From Betaproteobacteria bacterium (GTDB taxonomy: Bacteria; Pseudomonadota; Gammaproteobacteria; Burkholderiales; Burkholderiaceae), in the NCBI GenBank assembly GCA_009921765.1, contig RFXC01000238.1, positions 1 to 6,000 on the forward strand: a DNA stretch of 6,000 nucleotides. Direction: 5' to 3'. Shown here in pieces: positions 1 through 5,567 of this stretch. The first letter of the stretch is position 1, and each line of letters begins with the position of its first letter. The notes beneath the pieces were generated by a model. It made no database searches. It saw only the letters and a list, made by a program, of their open reading frames with translations, and was not told the DNA's origin. The translations under genes and the position numbers were made by a program.

Positions 1-514
1 GTCGCGGCGCGAACCCGTCGAGGAAAATCGTATCTGCACGCAGCGCGAGTCGAGGCAGCATCCGTGCCGCGTCTCCAAACGCGAGGGTGAGCCGAAGCCG
101 CCCACCCGCCAGCGTCAGGCGGTGCAGGCCCGGTAGCGCAAGCGGCCAGCGTGCTGCGAGTTCACGCAGCAGCGGTTCGCCCGCCACCCCGCAGGCCTCG
201 TGCGCGGACAGGAGATCGGGGCGGGCGAGGGGGTGCGCCTCGATCGATACAAAGTCGAGACGCCCGGCAGGATTCGCATGCAGATGAAACGCGCGGTAAG
301 CCGCAAGAAGGTTGAGGCCCACCCCAAACCCGATCTCAAGGACGCACGCGCGATGCGCGCCAGACCATCGCTCGGGAAGCTTGCACCCTTGGGCGAATAC
401 TGCTTCCGATTCAGCCATGGCACCGGCCCGGCTGCGATAGACATCGCCAAACAGGCCACTGACAGGCGCCCCGGTCTCATCAAACTGAAGCGGCGGGTGT
501 TCGAGCCTTGGCAT
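1..514 (-). CDS. mnmC: MnmC, tRNA U34 modification enzyme, N-terminal methyltransferase part (partial)
   Basis: This is the first 171 codons of a gene that leaves the window at the left edge; no stop is reached. MnmC carries out the last steps of mnm5s2U synthesis at tRNA position 34. Its N-terminal domain is an SAM-dependent methyltransferase (EC 2.1.1.61), and a C-terminal FAD domain removes the carboxymethyl group. Visible family signatures are an N-terminal FDETGAPVS...FGDVYRS segment (residues 11-28), the SAM-binding LEIGFGVGLNLL loop (59-70; most relatives have GTG where this has GVG), FVSIEAHPL (88-96), WPLALPGLHRL (123-133), FGDA (146-149) and FLDGFAP (164-170). The start is the ATG at 514. 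The reading frame upstream is closed by the permease stop at 545-547, with no other start codon between. Only a weak AGAGG lies about 14 bases upstream, so translation may depend on the permease gene. The FAD domain cannot be seen here, so a stand-alone MnmD-type protein is not excluded. Confidence 0.88.
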   Translation of the reverse strand, partial: MPRLEHPPLQFDETGAPVSGLFGDVYRSRAGAMAESEAVFAQGCKLPERWSGAHRACVLEIGFGVGLNLLAAYRAFHLHANPAGRLDFVSIEAHPLARPDLLSAHEACGVAGEPLLRELAARWPLALPGLHRLTLAGGRLRLTLAFGDAARMLPRLALRADTIFLDGFAPR

Positions 515-544
515 ATTGAAGCGCGATGCCTCTGGGGCCCTGTG

Positions 545-1792
545 TCAACCCACCGGGATAGGCGCCGCGGCCCGCTCCTGCATCACCCTGGGCACGGGGC
601 GCGTGTTCATCATCATCTGTGCGATGCCAGCGGTGAGCCCGATGATGACAGCGATCCGCCACGCCCACTCGTAAGAGCCAAGCGTTGAATAGATCAGCCC
701 GCCGCCCCAGGCGCCGAGAAATGAGCCCGCTTGGTGGCTGAGAAAGGCAACGCCGGTCAGCGTCGCCACATAACGAATCCCGAACAGATGAATGACCAGA
801 CCATTCATAAGGGGAACCACGCCCAGCCAGATCGCTCCCATCCCTGCGGCAAACAGCAGCGTGGAGATGGGGGTGGGCGGGAACAGGAAATAGGCCGTGA
901 TCAAGAGCGAGCGGGCAACATAAATGCCGCCCAGCAGCAGGTGTCGGGGCAGGCGGTCGCCAAGCCACCCGAACAGGATTGACCCCAGCGCATTGAATAG
1001 ACCGATCAGGGCGAGCGCAGTCGCGGTAACACCAGGTTCGATGCCACACAAATCCAGGTAAGTGGGGAGATGGGTCGTGAGAAAAACCAGTTGCAGCCCG
1101 CACACAAAAAAGGCTGCCGCCATCACCAGATAGCCGCGATGCGAGGTGGCTTCACGCAGGGCCTCGCCCACAGACTGCTGCATGCCGACTGAGGACGTGG
1201 TGCGGCTGACGCGATCAACGCCACCCGCCATCAGAGCGGCTGGAATCATGACGCAGGCCAGCGCCACGAAGGCTGCCATCGCCGTCTGCCAACCCCCCGT
1301 GCTGATCAGCCCTTGCGCAAGGGGAGAAGTAAAGACCAGGCCCAGCGAACCTGCCGCTGAGACCGCGCCCATTGCGAAGCTTTGCCTGGCCGGCGAGACG
1401 GCGCGTGAAGTGATCGCCATGCTGAGGTTTGAACCCGTGCAGGCGAGCGCCACACCGATCAGTACGCCGATCCCGAGCGTCAGCAAAACGGGAGACGTCG
1501 CGAAGATGCTGATGAGGAGCCCGAGCGCGTAACAACACGCGCCGCCTGCGGCAACCCAGCGCGCACCGAAGCGGTCGACCAGTGCGCCGGTGAAGGGCTG
1601 TGTGAAACCCCAAACCATGTTTTGAACCGCGACCGCCAGCGAAAAATCGGCTGTGGTGATTCCGATGGTTCGAATCATCTCGGGCTGAAACAGACCGAGA
1701 CTCTGTCGCATGCCGAGAGCCAGCGTGAGCATAGTGGCCGCACCAATCAAAATGGCGGATTGGGCGCGAGGCGCGAGCGGTTCGGTTCGCAT
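545..1792 (-). CDS. Major facilitator superfamily (MFS) permease
   Basis: This is an inner-membrane transporter of about 415 residues, the usual MFS length, with roughly twelve hydrophobic segments. A loop rich in charged and polar residues at about 190-218 separates the two six-helix halves. MFS motif A is clear after TM2 (GALVDRFGAR, 69-78) and repeats in the second half (GWLGDRLPRH, 275-284). The early segment LALGMRQSLGLFQPEM (24-39) and VQNMVWGFTQPFTGA (56-70) resemble the monocarboxylate/OFA-like and CynX-like branches as I recall them. The substrate cannot be told from sequence. The start is the ATG at 1792. The frame stays open to 2104, but that extension lies inside the opposing gene and has no membrane character. 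A GGAGGT sits 12 bases before the ATG, rather far for a ribosome site. mnmC follows after 30 bases on the same strand, so the two may be cotranscribed. The divergent DUF3108 gene begins 40 bases away. Confidence 0.9.
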   Translation of the reverse strand: MRTEPLAPRAQSAILIGAATMLTLALGMRQSLGLFQPEMIRTIGITTADFSLAVAVQNMVWGFTQPFTGALVDRFGARWVAAGGACCYALGLLISIFATSPVLLTLGIGVLIGVALACTGSNLSMAITSRAVSPARQSFAMGAVSAAGSLGLVFTSPLAQGLISTGGWQTAMAAFVALACVMIPAALMAGGVDRVSRTTSSVGMQQSVGEALREATSHRGYLVMAAAFFVCGLQLVFLTTHLPTYLDLCGIEPGVTATALALIGLFNALGSILFGWLGDRLPRHLLLGGIYVARSLLITAYFLFPPTPISTLLFAAGMGAIWLGVVPLMNGLVIHLFGIRYVATLTGVAFLSHQAGSFLGAWGGGLIYSTLGSYEWAWRIAVIIGLTAGIAQMMMNTRPVPRVMQERAAAPIPVG

Positions 1793-1799
1793 GGCGCAA

Positions 1800-1826
1800 A
1801 GTGTACCTCCGTCGTTCGAATACACT
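1800..1826. promoter_or_regulatory. Perfect dyad in the divergent gap between permease and DUF3108 genes
   Basis: The 40-base gap between the two divergent starts (1793-1832) holds AGTGTA at 1800-1805 and its exact reverse complement TACACT at 1821-1826, with 15 bases between. Each arm reads TACACT towards its own gene, 7 bases from the permease ATG and 6 from the proposed GTG. It could be an operator, or two weak -10 boxes. Neither has a recognisable -35 at 16-18 bases, and the permease GGAGGT overlaps the arrangement (1805-1810), which argues against a -10 so close to the start. A six-base dyad can also occur by chance. Confidence 0.3.
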
Positions 1827-1832
1827 GAGCCG

Positions 1833-3107
1833 GTGACTTTCAAATCCAGACTATCGCGTAGTTCTTCTGCGGCGCTTGCGGGTGTTGCCACGGTAGCGTT
1901 GCATGCGCTCGTCGTGGGCTGGGTGATACACATCAGCGACCCGCAGATTCCCTTGCCGTCGCCGTCTCCGATTCGAATTGAGGTGCTTCCCGCGCCCGCC
2001 GCGCGCCCTGATCCGGCAGCCCCGATTTCGCCCTCTGCGGCGCGCCCGCCCGAGCCCGGCGCGGAACGCCAGAGCCTGAAGGAACAGCCCGCGCGGTCTG
2101 CCACTGCCAGCGCGGTGGGTTCGGTTCGCGCTACCCCGCTTGCCCAGACAGCGCCGACGTCGACCGCTGCACCAGCCCCGCCGGCGACGTCGTCCAGCTC
2201 CGTCGCAGCAATCGAGGCCGACGAATTCAGCCCACAGTCGTCGAGCGGGAGGGACTTTGAGCCTGCCGACAGTCACGCAGACCATCAGGCCGCCAGACCG
2301 AGCGATCCGGCCGGGCAGGTTGACGATCGTGCGGCGCCGCACGCGGCCGATGCCATCGAGCTCGCCAGCCAGAATGAACATCCGCAGCCGTCAACCACCG
2401 CACCATCGGTGACGGCGAGAGCCGATCCTTCTGCTCCCCAACGCCAACCGTCTCCGTCAGTACAGGGACGCTGGCGCTATCAGGTCTTTTACGGCGACTA
2501 CGTTGCGAACAATCAGGTGGCGACGCTCGACTATGTGCTGAACATCCAGAGCGAAAAGTACCGTTTGCATACGGAGGGACATGCGGTCGGGCTGCTGGCG
2601 CTCTTTTATCGTGGATTTTTCACGCAGGTGAGCGAGGGTGTGTTCGATGCCGCGGGTTTTCGCAGTGAACGGTATGAGGAGCGGCGTGGCGACCGGCCGC
2701 CTCGCATCGTGCGGATGGAAAGTGCAAACAACACCCGAGTCGTGCGCTTTGAAGATGGCCGGAGCGAGATCACGTCGGCACTGGCGCAGGACCGCCTGTC
2801 CCTGGCCGCGCAACTTGCCTGGGTTGCCGCACAGCGGTCCGACGGCCTTCGCGAAAAGGAATTGACGATTCCGTTGGTCGGGGTCTCGTCAGTGCGGCTC
2901 TTGCGTTTTCAGGTGACCCCCGCACAAATTCTGGAACTCGCGGGGGGCGTCCGGCAGCTCACCCGGCTCCGTTCTGAGGATGGCGACGGAGAACGCCCGG
3001 GGAGCGTTGAGATTTGGCTCTCTGAGTCGGGCGACCTGATGCCAATCCGGATTCGACTTGAGGACCGAAACGGTCATGTCCTCGATCAATTGATTGGAAG
3101 CGATTGA
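1833..3107 (+). CDS. DUF3108 domain protein with TonB-like membrane anchor and Pro/Ala-rich spacer
   Basis: This predicted 424-residue envelope protein has three parts. Residues 1-12 are short and basic and are followed by one hydrophobic segment (about 13-34, ALAGVATVALHALVVGWVI), like the N-terminal anchor of TonB-type proteins. Residues about 40-212 are a low-complexity stretch rich in Pro, Ala, Ser and charged residues, probably an extended periplasmic spacer. Residues about 213-420, from WRYQVFYGDY, match the DUF3108 family as I recall it: YVLNIQSEKYRLHTEGHAVGLLALFYRGFF, then RYEERRGDRP, and a C-terminal VEIWLSESGDLMPIRIRLED. The role of DUF3108 is not known to me; periplasmic location is inferred. 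The GTG at 1833 is chosen because it gives the anchor a short basic lead. An in-frame ATG at 1791 would overlap the permease start codon and add 14 residues. Neither has a convincing ribosome site. The last 22 bases overlap the convergent fumarylacetoacetase gene. Confidence 0.8.
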   Translation: MTFKSRLSRSSSAALAGVATVALHALVVGWVIHISDPQIPLPSPSPIRIEVLPAPAARPDPAAPISPSAARPPEPGAERQSLKEQPARSATASAVGSVRATPLAQTAPTSTAAPAPPATSSSSVAAIEADEFSPQSSSGRDFEPADSHADHQAARPSDPAGQVDDRAAPHAADAIELASQNEHPQPSTTAPSVTARADPSAPQRQPSPSVQGRWRYQVFYGDYVANNQVATLDYVLNIQSEKYRLHTEGHAVGLLALFYRGFFTQVSEGVFDAAGFRSERYEERRGDRPPRIVRMESANNTRVVRFEDGRSEITSALAQDRLSLAAQLAWVAAQRSDGLREKELTIPLVGVSSVRLLRFQVTPAQILELAGGVRQLTRLRSEDGDGERPGSVEIWLSESGDLMPIRIRLEDRNGHVLDQLIGSD

Positions 3108-4417
3108 GCGCTGGCCGCGGGCAGCACAGTGCCCTCGCAGTCACCGAATCCAATGCTTCGAAAACCTTCTCGCTCGGCACGCGCGCGAAGAATTACGGTG
3201 TCGCCATCAGCGAGGAAGGTTCGCTCCTCGCCGCCTGGAAGTGTGATCGGGCGCTTGCCACCTTGTGTGAGTTCGATGAGCGCACCGGACTCGCCGGCGC
3301 CAGGTCCCGATTGCGTGCCGCTGCCAATCAGGTCGCCCGCGCAGAGGTTGCAGCCGTTGATGGTGTGATGCGCAACCATCTGCGCAACAGTCCAGTAGTT
3401 ATGCCTGAAGTTGGTCTTCGATAGCCGATGTGGGGTCCGTCCGGCCTGGGTCATGGCATCGGTGCGCAACCAGGCCTCGAGCCCGATATCGATCGCACCA
3501 CGCTCGCGGTTCAACGTGGATTCGAGGTAGGAAACGGGCTGCGGATCGGCTGAATCACGGTGCCATGACGAACGGAAAGGCTCAAGCGCCTCCATGGTGA
3601 CGACCCACGGCGATACGGTTGTTGCGAAATTTTTGCTAAGCAGCGGGCCCAACGGCTGATACTCCCAGGCTTGAATGTCACGCGCCGACCAATCGTTCAG
3701 CAGCCCCAGACCGAACACATGCTGGTTTGCCTGATCGAGCCCGATTGGGTCGCCGAGCGAATTTCCGGTACCAATCCAGATGGCAAGCTCGAGCTCGTAA
3801 TCGAGACGGCGGGTGGCGGTAACAATGGGCACGGATTCGCCTGGCGGCATGACTTGCCCTTTGGGGCGAAAGAAGCGCTGACCGCTCACGCCGATCGATG
3901 ACACCCGCGCGTGATACCCGCAGGGCAGCCATTTGAAGTTGGGCATCAACGGATTGTCGGGCCGGAACAGCCGTCCGACATTGAGTGCGTGATCCAGCGA
4001 CGTATACATGTCGGTGAAGTCGCCAATCTGAGCGGGCACCGCGAACTCGGCCTCTGCGATCGGAATCAGCGCAGGCGCGAGGTGCGTGTGGTGGGGCGAA
4101 CCTTGCCGCAGCCCACGTGACAACGCCTGACGAAGCGCGCTCCAGTGGCGGGGTCCAAGTGTCATCAGGCGATTGAGGGTAGGGCTGTCGCAAGCGGCAG
4201 CCGCCTCGCGTTCGGTAGTGCTGAGGTCGGTCAGCCCGAGCAGCCGGGTTACCGGCAGGATCTGATCACCAATCGCCACGCCGATCTGATGCGCGACACC
4301 AGAACCCTTCCTGCGAAACGCGCCGTAGGGCAGGTTCTGAACGGGGAATTCACTGTCCGCTTCATTGGCTGAGGGTACCCAGCTGAGGAGGGAAGCCTGG
4401 TGCGTATCGTTCAGCAT
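3086..4417 (-). CDS. fahA: Fumarylacetoacetase
   Basis: This cytoplasmic hydrolase (EC 3.7.1.2) splits 4-fumarylacetoacetate into fumarate and acetoacetate, the last step of tyrosine/phenylalanine breakdown through homogentisate. At 443 residues it is slightly longer than the animal enzymes (about 420). An N-terminal domain (about 1-125, with NLPYGAF and the IGVAIGDQIL region) precedes the catalytic domain. Mapped onto the mouse enzyme by recalled alignment, the metal ligands are D136 (IGDFTDMY), E208 and E210 (DYELEL) and D242 (NDWSARD). The catalytic residues are H143 and E376 (GAGESG), with R246, Q249 and K262 also kept. Other signatures are MPNFKWLPCGYHARVSS (158-174), PLGPLLSKNFATTVSPWVV (255-273) and LCAGDLIGSGT (358-368). 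The start is the ATG at 4417, 13 bases after the stop of the cytochrome gene on the same strand; no clear ribosome site is seen. No homogentisate dioxygenase gene lies next to it in this window. The 3' end overlaps the opposing DUF3108 gene by 22 bases. Confidence 0.96.
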   Translation of the reverse strand: MLNDTHQASLLSWVPSANEADSEFPVQNLPYGAFRRKGSGVAHQIGVAIGDQILPVTRLLGLTDLSTTEREAAAACDSPTLNRLMTLGPRHWSALRQALSRGLRQGSPHHTHLAPALIPIAEAEFAVPAQIGDFTDMYTSLDHALNVGRLFRPDNPLMPNFKWLPCGYHARVSSIGVSGQRFFRPKGQVMPPGESVPIVTATRRLDYELELAIWIGTGNSLGDPIGLDQANQHVFGLGLLNDWSARDIQAWEYQPLGPLLSKNFATTVSPWVVTMEALEPFRSSWHRDSADPQPVSYLESTLNRERGAIDIGLEAWLRTDAMTQAGRTPHRLSKTNFRHNYWTVAQMVAHHTINGCNLCAGDLIGSGTQSGPGAGESGALIELTQGGKRPITLPGGEERTFLADGDTVILRARAEREGFRSIGFGDCEGTVLPAASAQSLPIN

Positions 4418-4430
4418 GATCGTCGGGCGC

Positions 4431-4835
4431 CTATTTGAACCGGTAAAAATCGCGATTGAGCACGGCCGCCACCGCAGTCACTTCCTCGGGAAAGAGCTGC
4501 AACTTGAGTTCGGTATTGCACTGCTCCACCATCCCGCGCAGGAAGCCTGCAGTATTGATGCGGCCCTGAGGCCGGTAGATCGACGTACCGTCGCCACCGA
4601 ATTTCTGAATGTGACACGCCGTGCAACGATTTTCAGCAATCAGCTTTTCACCGAGCGCGATATCGGCTTCACGAAAAATTGAAGCGTCATGCTGGGCAAC
4701 TGCCAGCCCCGAGGCGAGGAAAAGTCCCGATGCGACAAGCAGACCGAGTAGACAGGTGCGCCCCGCGAAGCCCATCCCGCCGTCACGCAACCCCGCCAAG
4801 CCCGACAATGCTTCCTCAACTATCCGATCGCGCAT
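4431..4835 (-). CDS. Small exported mono-heme c-type cytochrome
   Basis: This 134-residue protein is probably a periplasmic electron carrier. It has one heme-attachment motif, CTACH (C71, C74, H75). M102 (LRGMVEQC) is the likely sixth ligand, as in class I cytochromes, although only about 27 residues separate H75 from it. A hydrophobic core at 28-44 ending in AVA (45-47) before QHDASIF fits a signal peptide cleaved after A47. Its lead is unusually long (about 27 residues), and an internal ATG at codon 21 (4775) would give a compact one. I prefer the ATG at 4835 because GGAG (4842-4845) lies 6 bases before it, whereas codon 21 has only GGCGGG directly against it. An extra cysteine (C106) follows the methionine ligand. 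Fumarylacetoacetase follows after 13 bases, so the two are probably cotranscribed. The exact redox partner cannot be told from sequence. Confidence 0.85.
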   Translation of the reverse strand: MRDRIVEEALSGLAGLRDGGMGFAGRTCLLGLLVASGLFLASGLAVAQHDASIFREADIALGEKLIAENRCTACHIQKFGGDGTSIYRPQGRINTAGFLRGMVEQCNTELKLQLFPEEVTAVAAVLNRDFYRFK

Positions 4836-4864
4836 GCAATGCTCCGAAATCAATCAACGCGTCT

Positions 4865-4870
4865 ATTGTA
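4865..4870 (-). promoter_or_regulatory. Likely -10 box of the cytochrome promoter
   Basis: Read on the minus strand this is TACAAT, one mismatch from TATAAT. It sits 29 bases before the cytochrome ATG, which predicts a leader of about 20 bases containing the GGAG ribosome site. No standard -35 is present: the best match, CTTACA at 4886-4891 (4 of 6), is 15 bases away, which is too close. This may point to an activator-dependent promoter using the repeats next to it. Confidence 0.4.
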
Positions 4871-4891
4871 AGAGGCTGTAAGGCCTGTAAG
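4867..4891 (-). repeat. Three CTTACA direct repeats upstream of the cytochrome gene
   Basis: TGTAAG on the plus strand (CTTACA towards the cytochrome gene) occurs at 4867-4872, 4877-4882 and 4886-4891, with start-to-start steps of 10 and 9 bases. The copy nearest the gene overlaps the proposed -10 box. Tandem half-sites at helical-turn spacing are typical of DNA sites for OmpR/PhoB-type response regulators. The regulator is not identified, and the match to that class is inferred from spacing only. Confidence 0.45.
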
Positions 4892-4970
4892 TCGGGGGAC
4901 GGGCATCGTGTTCGGGGCCAGAGCGGGTTTGCTAGAGTTTCGCTTGCCCGGGCTCTTTCAGAGACTCTCC
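4892..4970 (+). promoter_or_regulatory. Upstream region of the secreted-protein gene
   Basis: This is the rest of the divergent region between the cytochrome and secreted-protein genes. A weak -10-like TAGAGT (4933-4938) has no good -35. A GCCCGGGC palindrome lies at 4946-4953. The short self-complementary stretch AGAGACTCT, just before the ATG at 4971, could pair and affect ribosome access. None of these is strong, and I make no firm promoter call. Confidence 0.2.
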
Positions 4971-5492
4971 ATGACTTATTGGCTTTCCGTCCTCAGTCGC
5001 ATGTGCGTAGGCGCGGCGTTTATCGCCTTCGCAGCATTCACGCACGCTACCGACCGTCACGACCATCGTACCCGCACAGGCGCCGCGCCTGTGCCGCGCA
5101 CCCACACAGCCGTAGCGCGCCCGCAACCAACGCATGCCGCGTTACCAGTCACCCACCCGAGATACTTGCCCGCAGTTCACGGTCCGGGTCCGTATCGTCG
5201 GGCCCACGGTACCTCGGTGCGCGTGTGGGTGGGCCCGCCACCCCTGTACTACGCGCCAAGCCCCTACTGGGCGTATCCACCCTATGTTTATCGTCCGGCG
5301 CCCCCGGTGGTGGTGGTTCCGGCCGCACCGCCGCCAATCTATGTTGAGCGGGGTGGCTCGCCAGTGCCTGTAGAAATGCCAAGGGCAGGGTATTGGTACT
5401 GGTGTGAAAGCCGAGCCGCCTATCATCCCGATGCGCCCGACTGTCCTGAAGGATGGGTCGCCGTTTCGCCGCAACCATCAAGTACCCAGTAG
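4971..5492 (+). CDS. Small secreted Pro/Tyr-rich protein with C-terminal two-cysteine motif
   Basis: This 173-residue predicted exported protein is of a kind I recall often annotated as hypothetical in betaproteobacteria. Residues 1-26 look like a signal peptide (hydrophobic 12-23, possible cleavage after THA at 24-26). A His/Arg/Thr-rich segment follows (28-80), then a Pro/Tyr-rich stretch (89-125, with PPLYYAPSPYWAYPPYVY and PPVVVVPAAPPP). It ends with YWYWCESRAAYHPDAPDCPEGW (141-162), whose C145 and C158 could form a disulfide. No enzymatic motif is seen; surface or periplasmic location is inferred. The ATG at 4971 is preferred because it puts the signal peptide at the N-terminus. An in-frame GTG at 4908 has a GGGGGA stretch upstream and would add 21 residues. 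The glycine-zipper lipoprotein gene starts 75 bases downstream on the same strand, and as I recall similar proteins are often found as neighbours. Confidence 0.75.
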   Translation: MTYWLSVLSRMCVGAAFIAFAAFTHATDRHDHRTRTGAAPVPRTHTAVARPQPTHAALPVTHPRYLPAVHGPGPYRRAHGTSVRVWVGPPPLYYAPSPYWAYPPYVYRPAPPVVVVPAAPPPIYVERGGSPVPVEMPRAGYWYWCESRAAYHPDAPDCPEGWVAVSPQPSSTQ

Positions 5493-5556
5493 TGTCTGAG
5501 CGGCCGCTGGTTTCTTGCCGGCCGATCACTGCCCCACGCTGTCGTTCACTTCTCCC

Positions 5557-5560
5557 GGAG
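5557..5560 (+). promoter_or_regulatory. Ribosome binding site of the glycine-zipper lipoprotein gene
   Basis: GGAG lies 7 bases before the ATG at 5568. It fixes that start, which places the lipobox cysteine at residue 30. Confidence 0.7.
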
Positions 5561-5567
5561 CCTGTTC

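Noticed and set aside
200..688. Plus-strand 162-codon open frame opposite mnmC and the permease end
   Set aside because: The opposite strand shows clear MnmC motifs and the permease C-terminus; this frame is Arg/His/Pro-rich without domain features.
480..1103. Minus-strand 207-codon open frame
   Set aside because: It overlaps the permease in another frame, is rich in Pro/Arg/His/Cys, and resembles no family; it is a product of the high GC content.
1793..2104. N-terminal extension of the permease frame up to 2104
   Set aside because: It lies inside the DUF3108 coding sequence, is Gly/Arg/Ala-rich without membrane character, and the MFS fold starts properly at the ATG at 1792.
3678..4193. Minus-strand 171-codon open frame inside fumarylacetoacetase
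   Set aside because: It is an alternative frame of a gene with all its catalytic residues in the main frame; the product is Arg/Ala-rich with no recognisable motif.
4908..4970. Upstream GTG start for the secreted protein
   Set aside because: It would bury the signal peptide behind 21 extra residues. It is kept only as an alternative because a GGGGGA stretch precedes it.
4679..5347. Plus-strand 222-codon open frame
   Set aside because: It crosses the cytochrome gene, the divergent region and the secreted-protein gene, has an Arg/Ser/Pro-rich composition, and the real frame there carries a signal peptide and ordered motifs.
5497..5555. CGGCC...GGCCG inverted repeat as a terminator between the two envelope genes
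   Set aside because: The stem is only 5 bases with a 14-base loop and no T-run follows; it is easily explained by GC-rich chance pairing.
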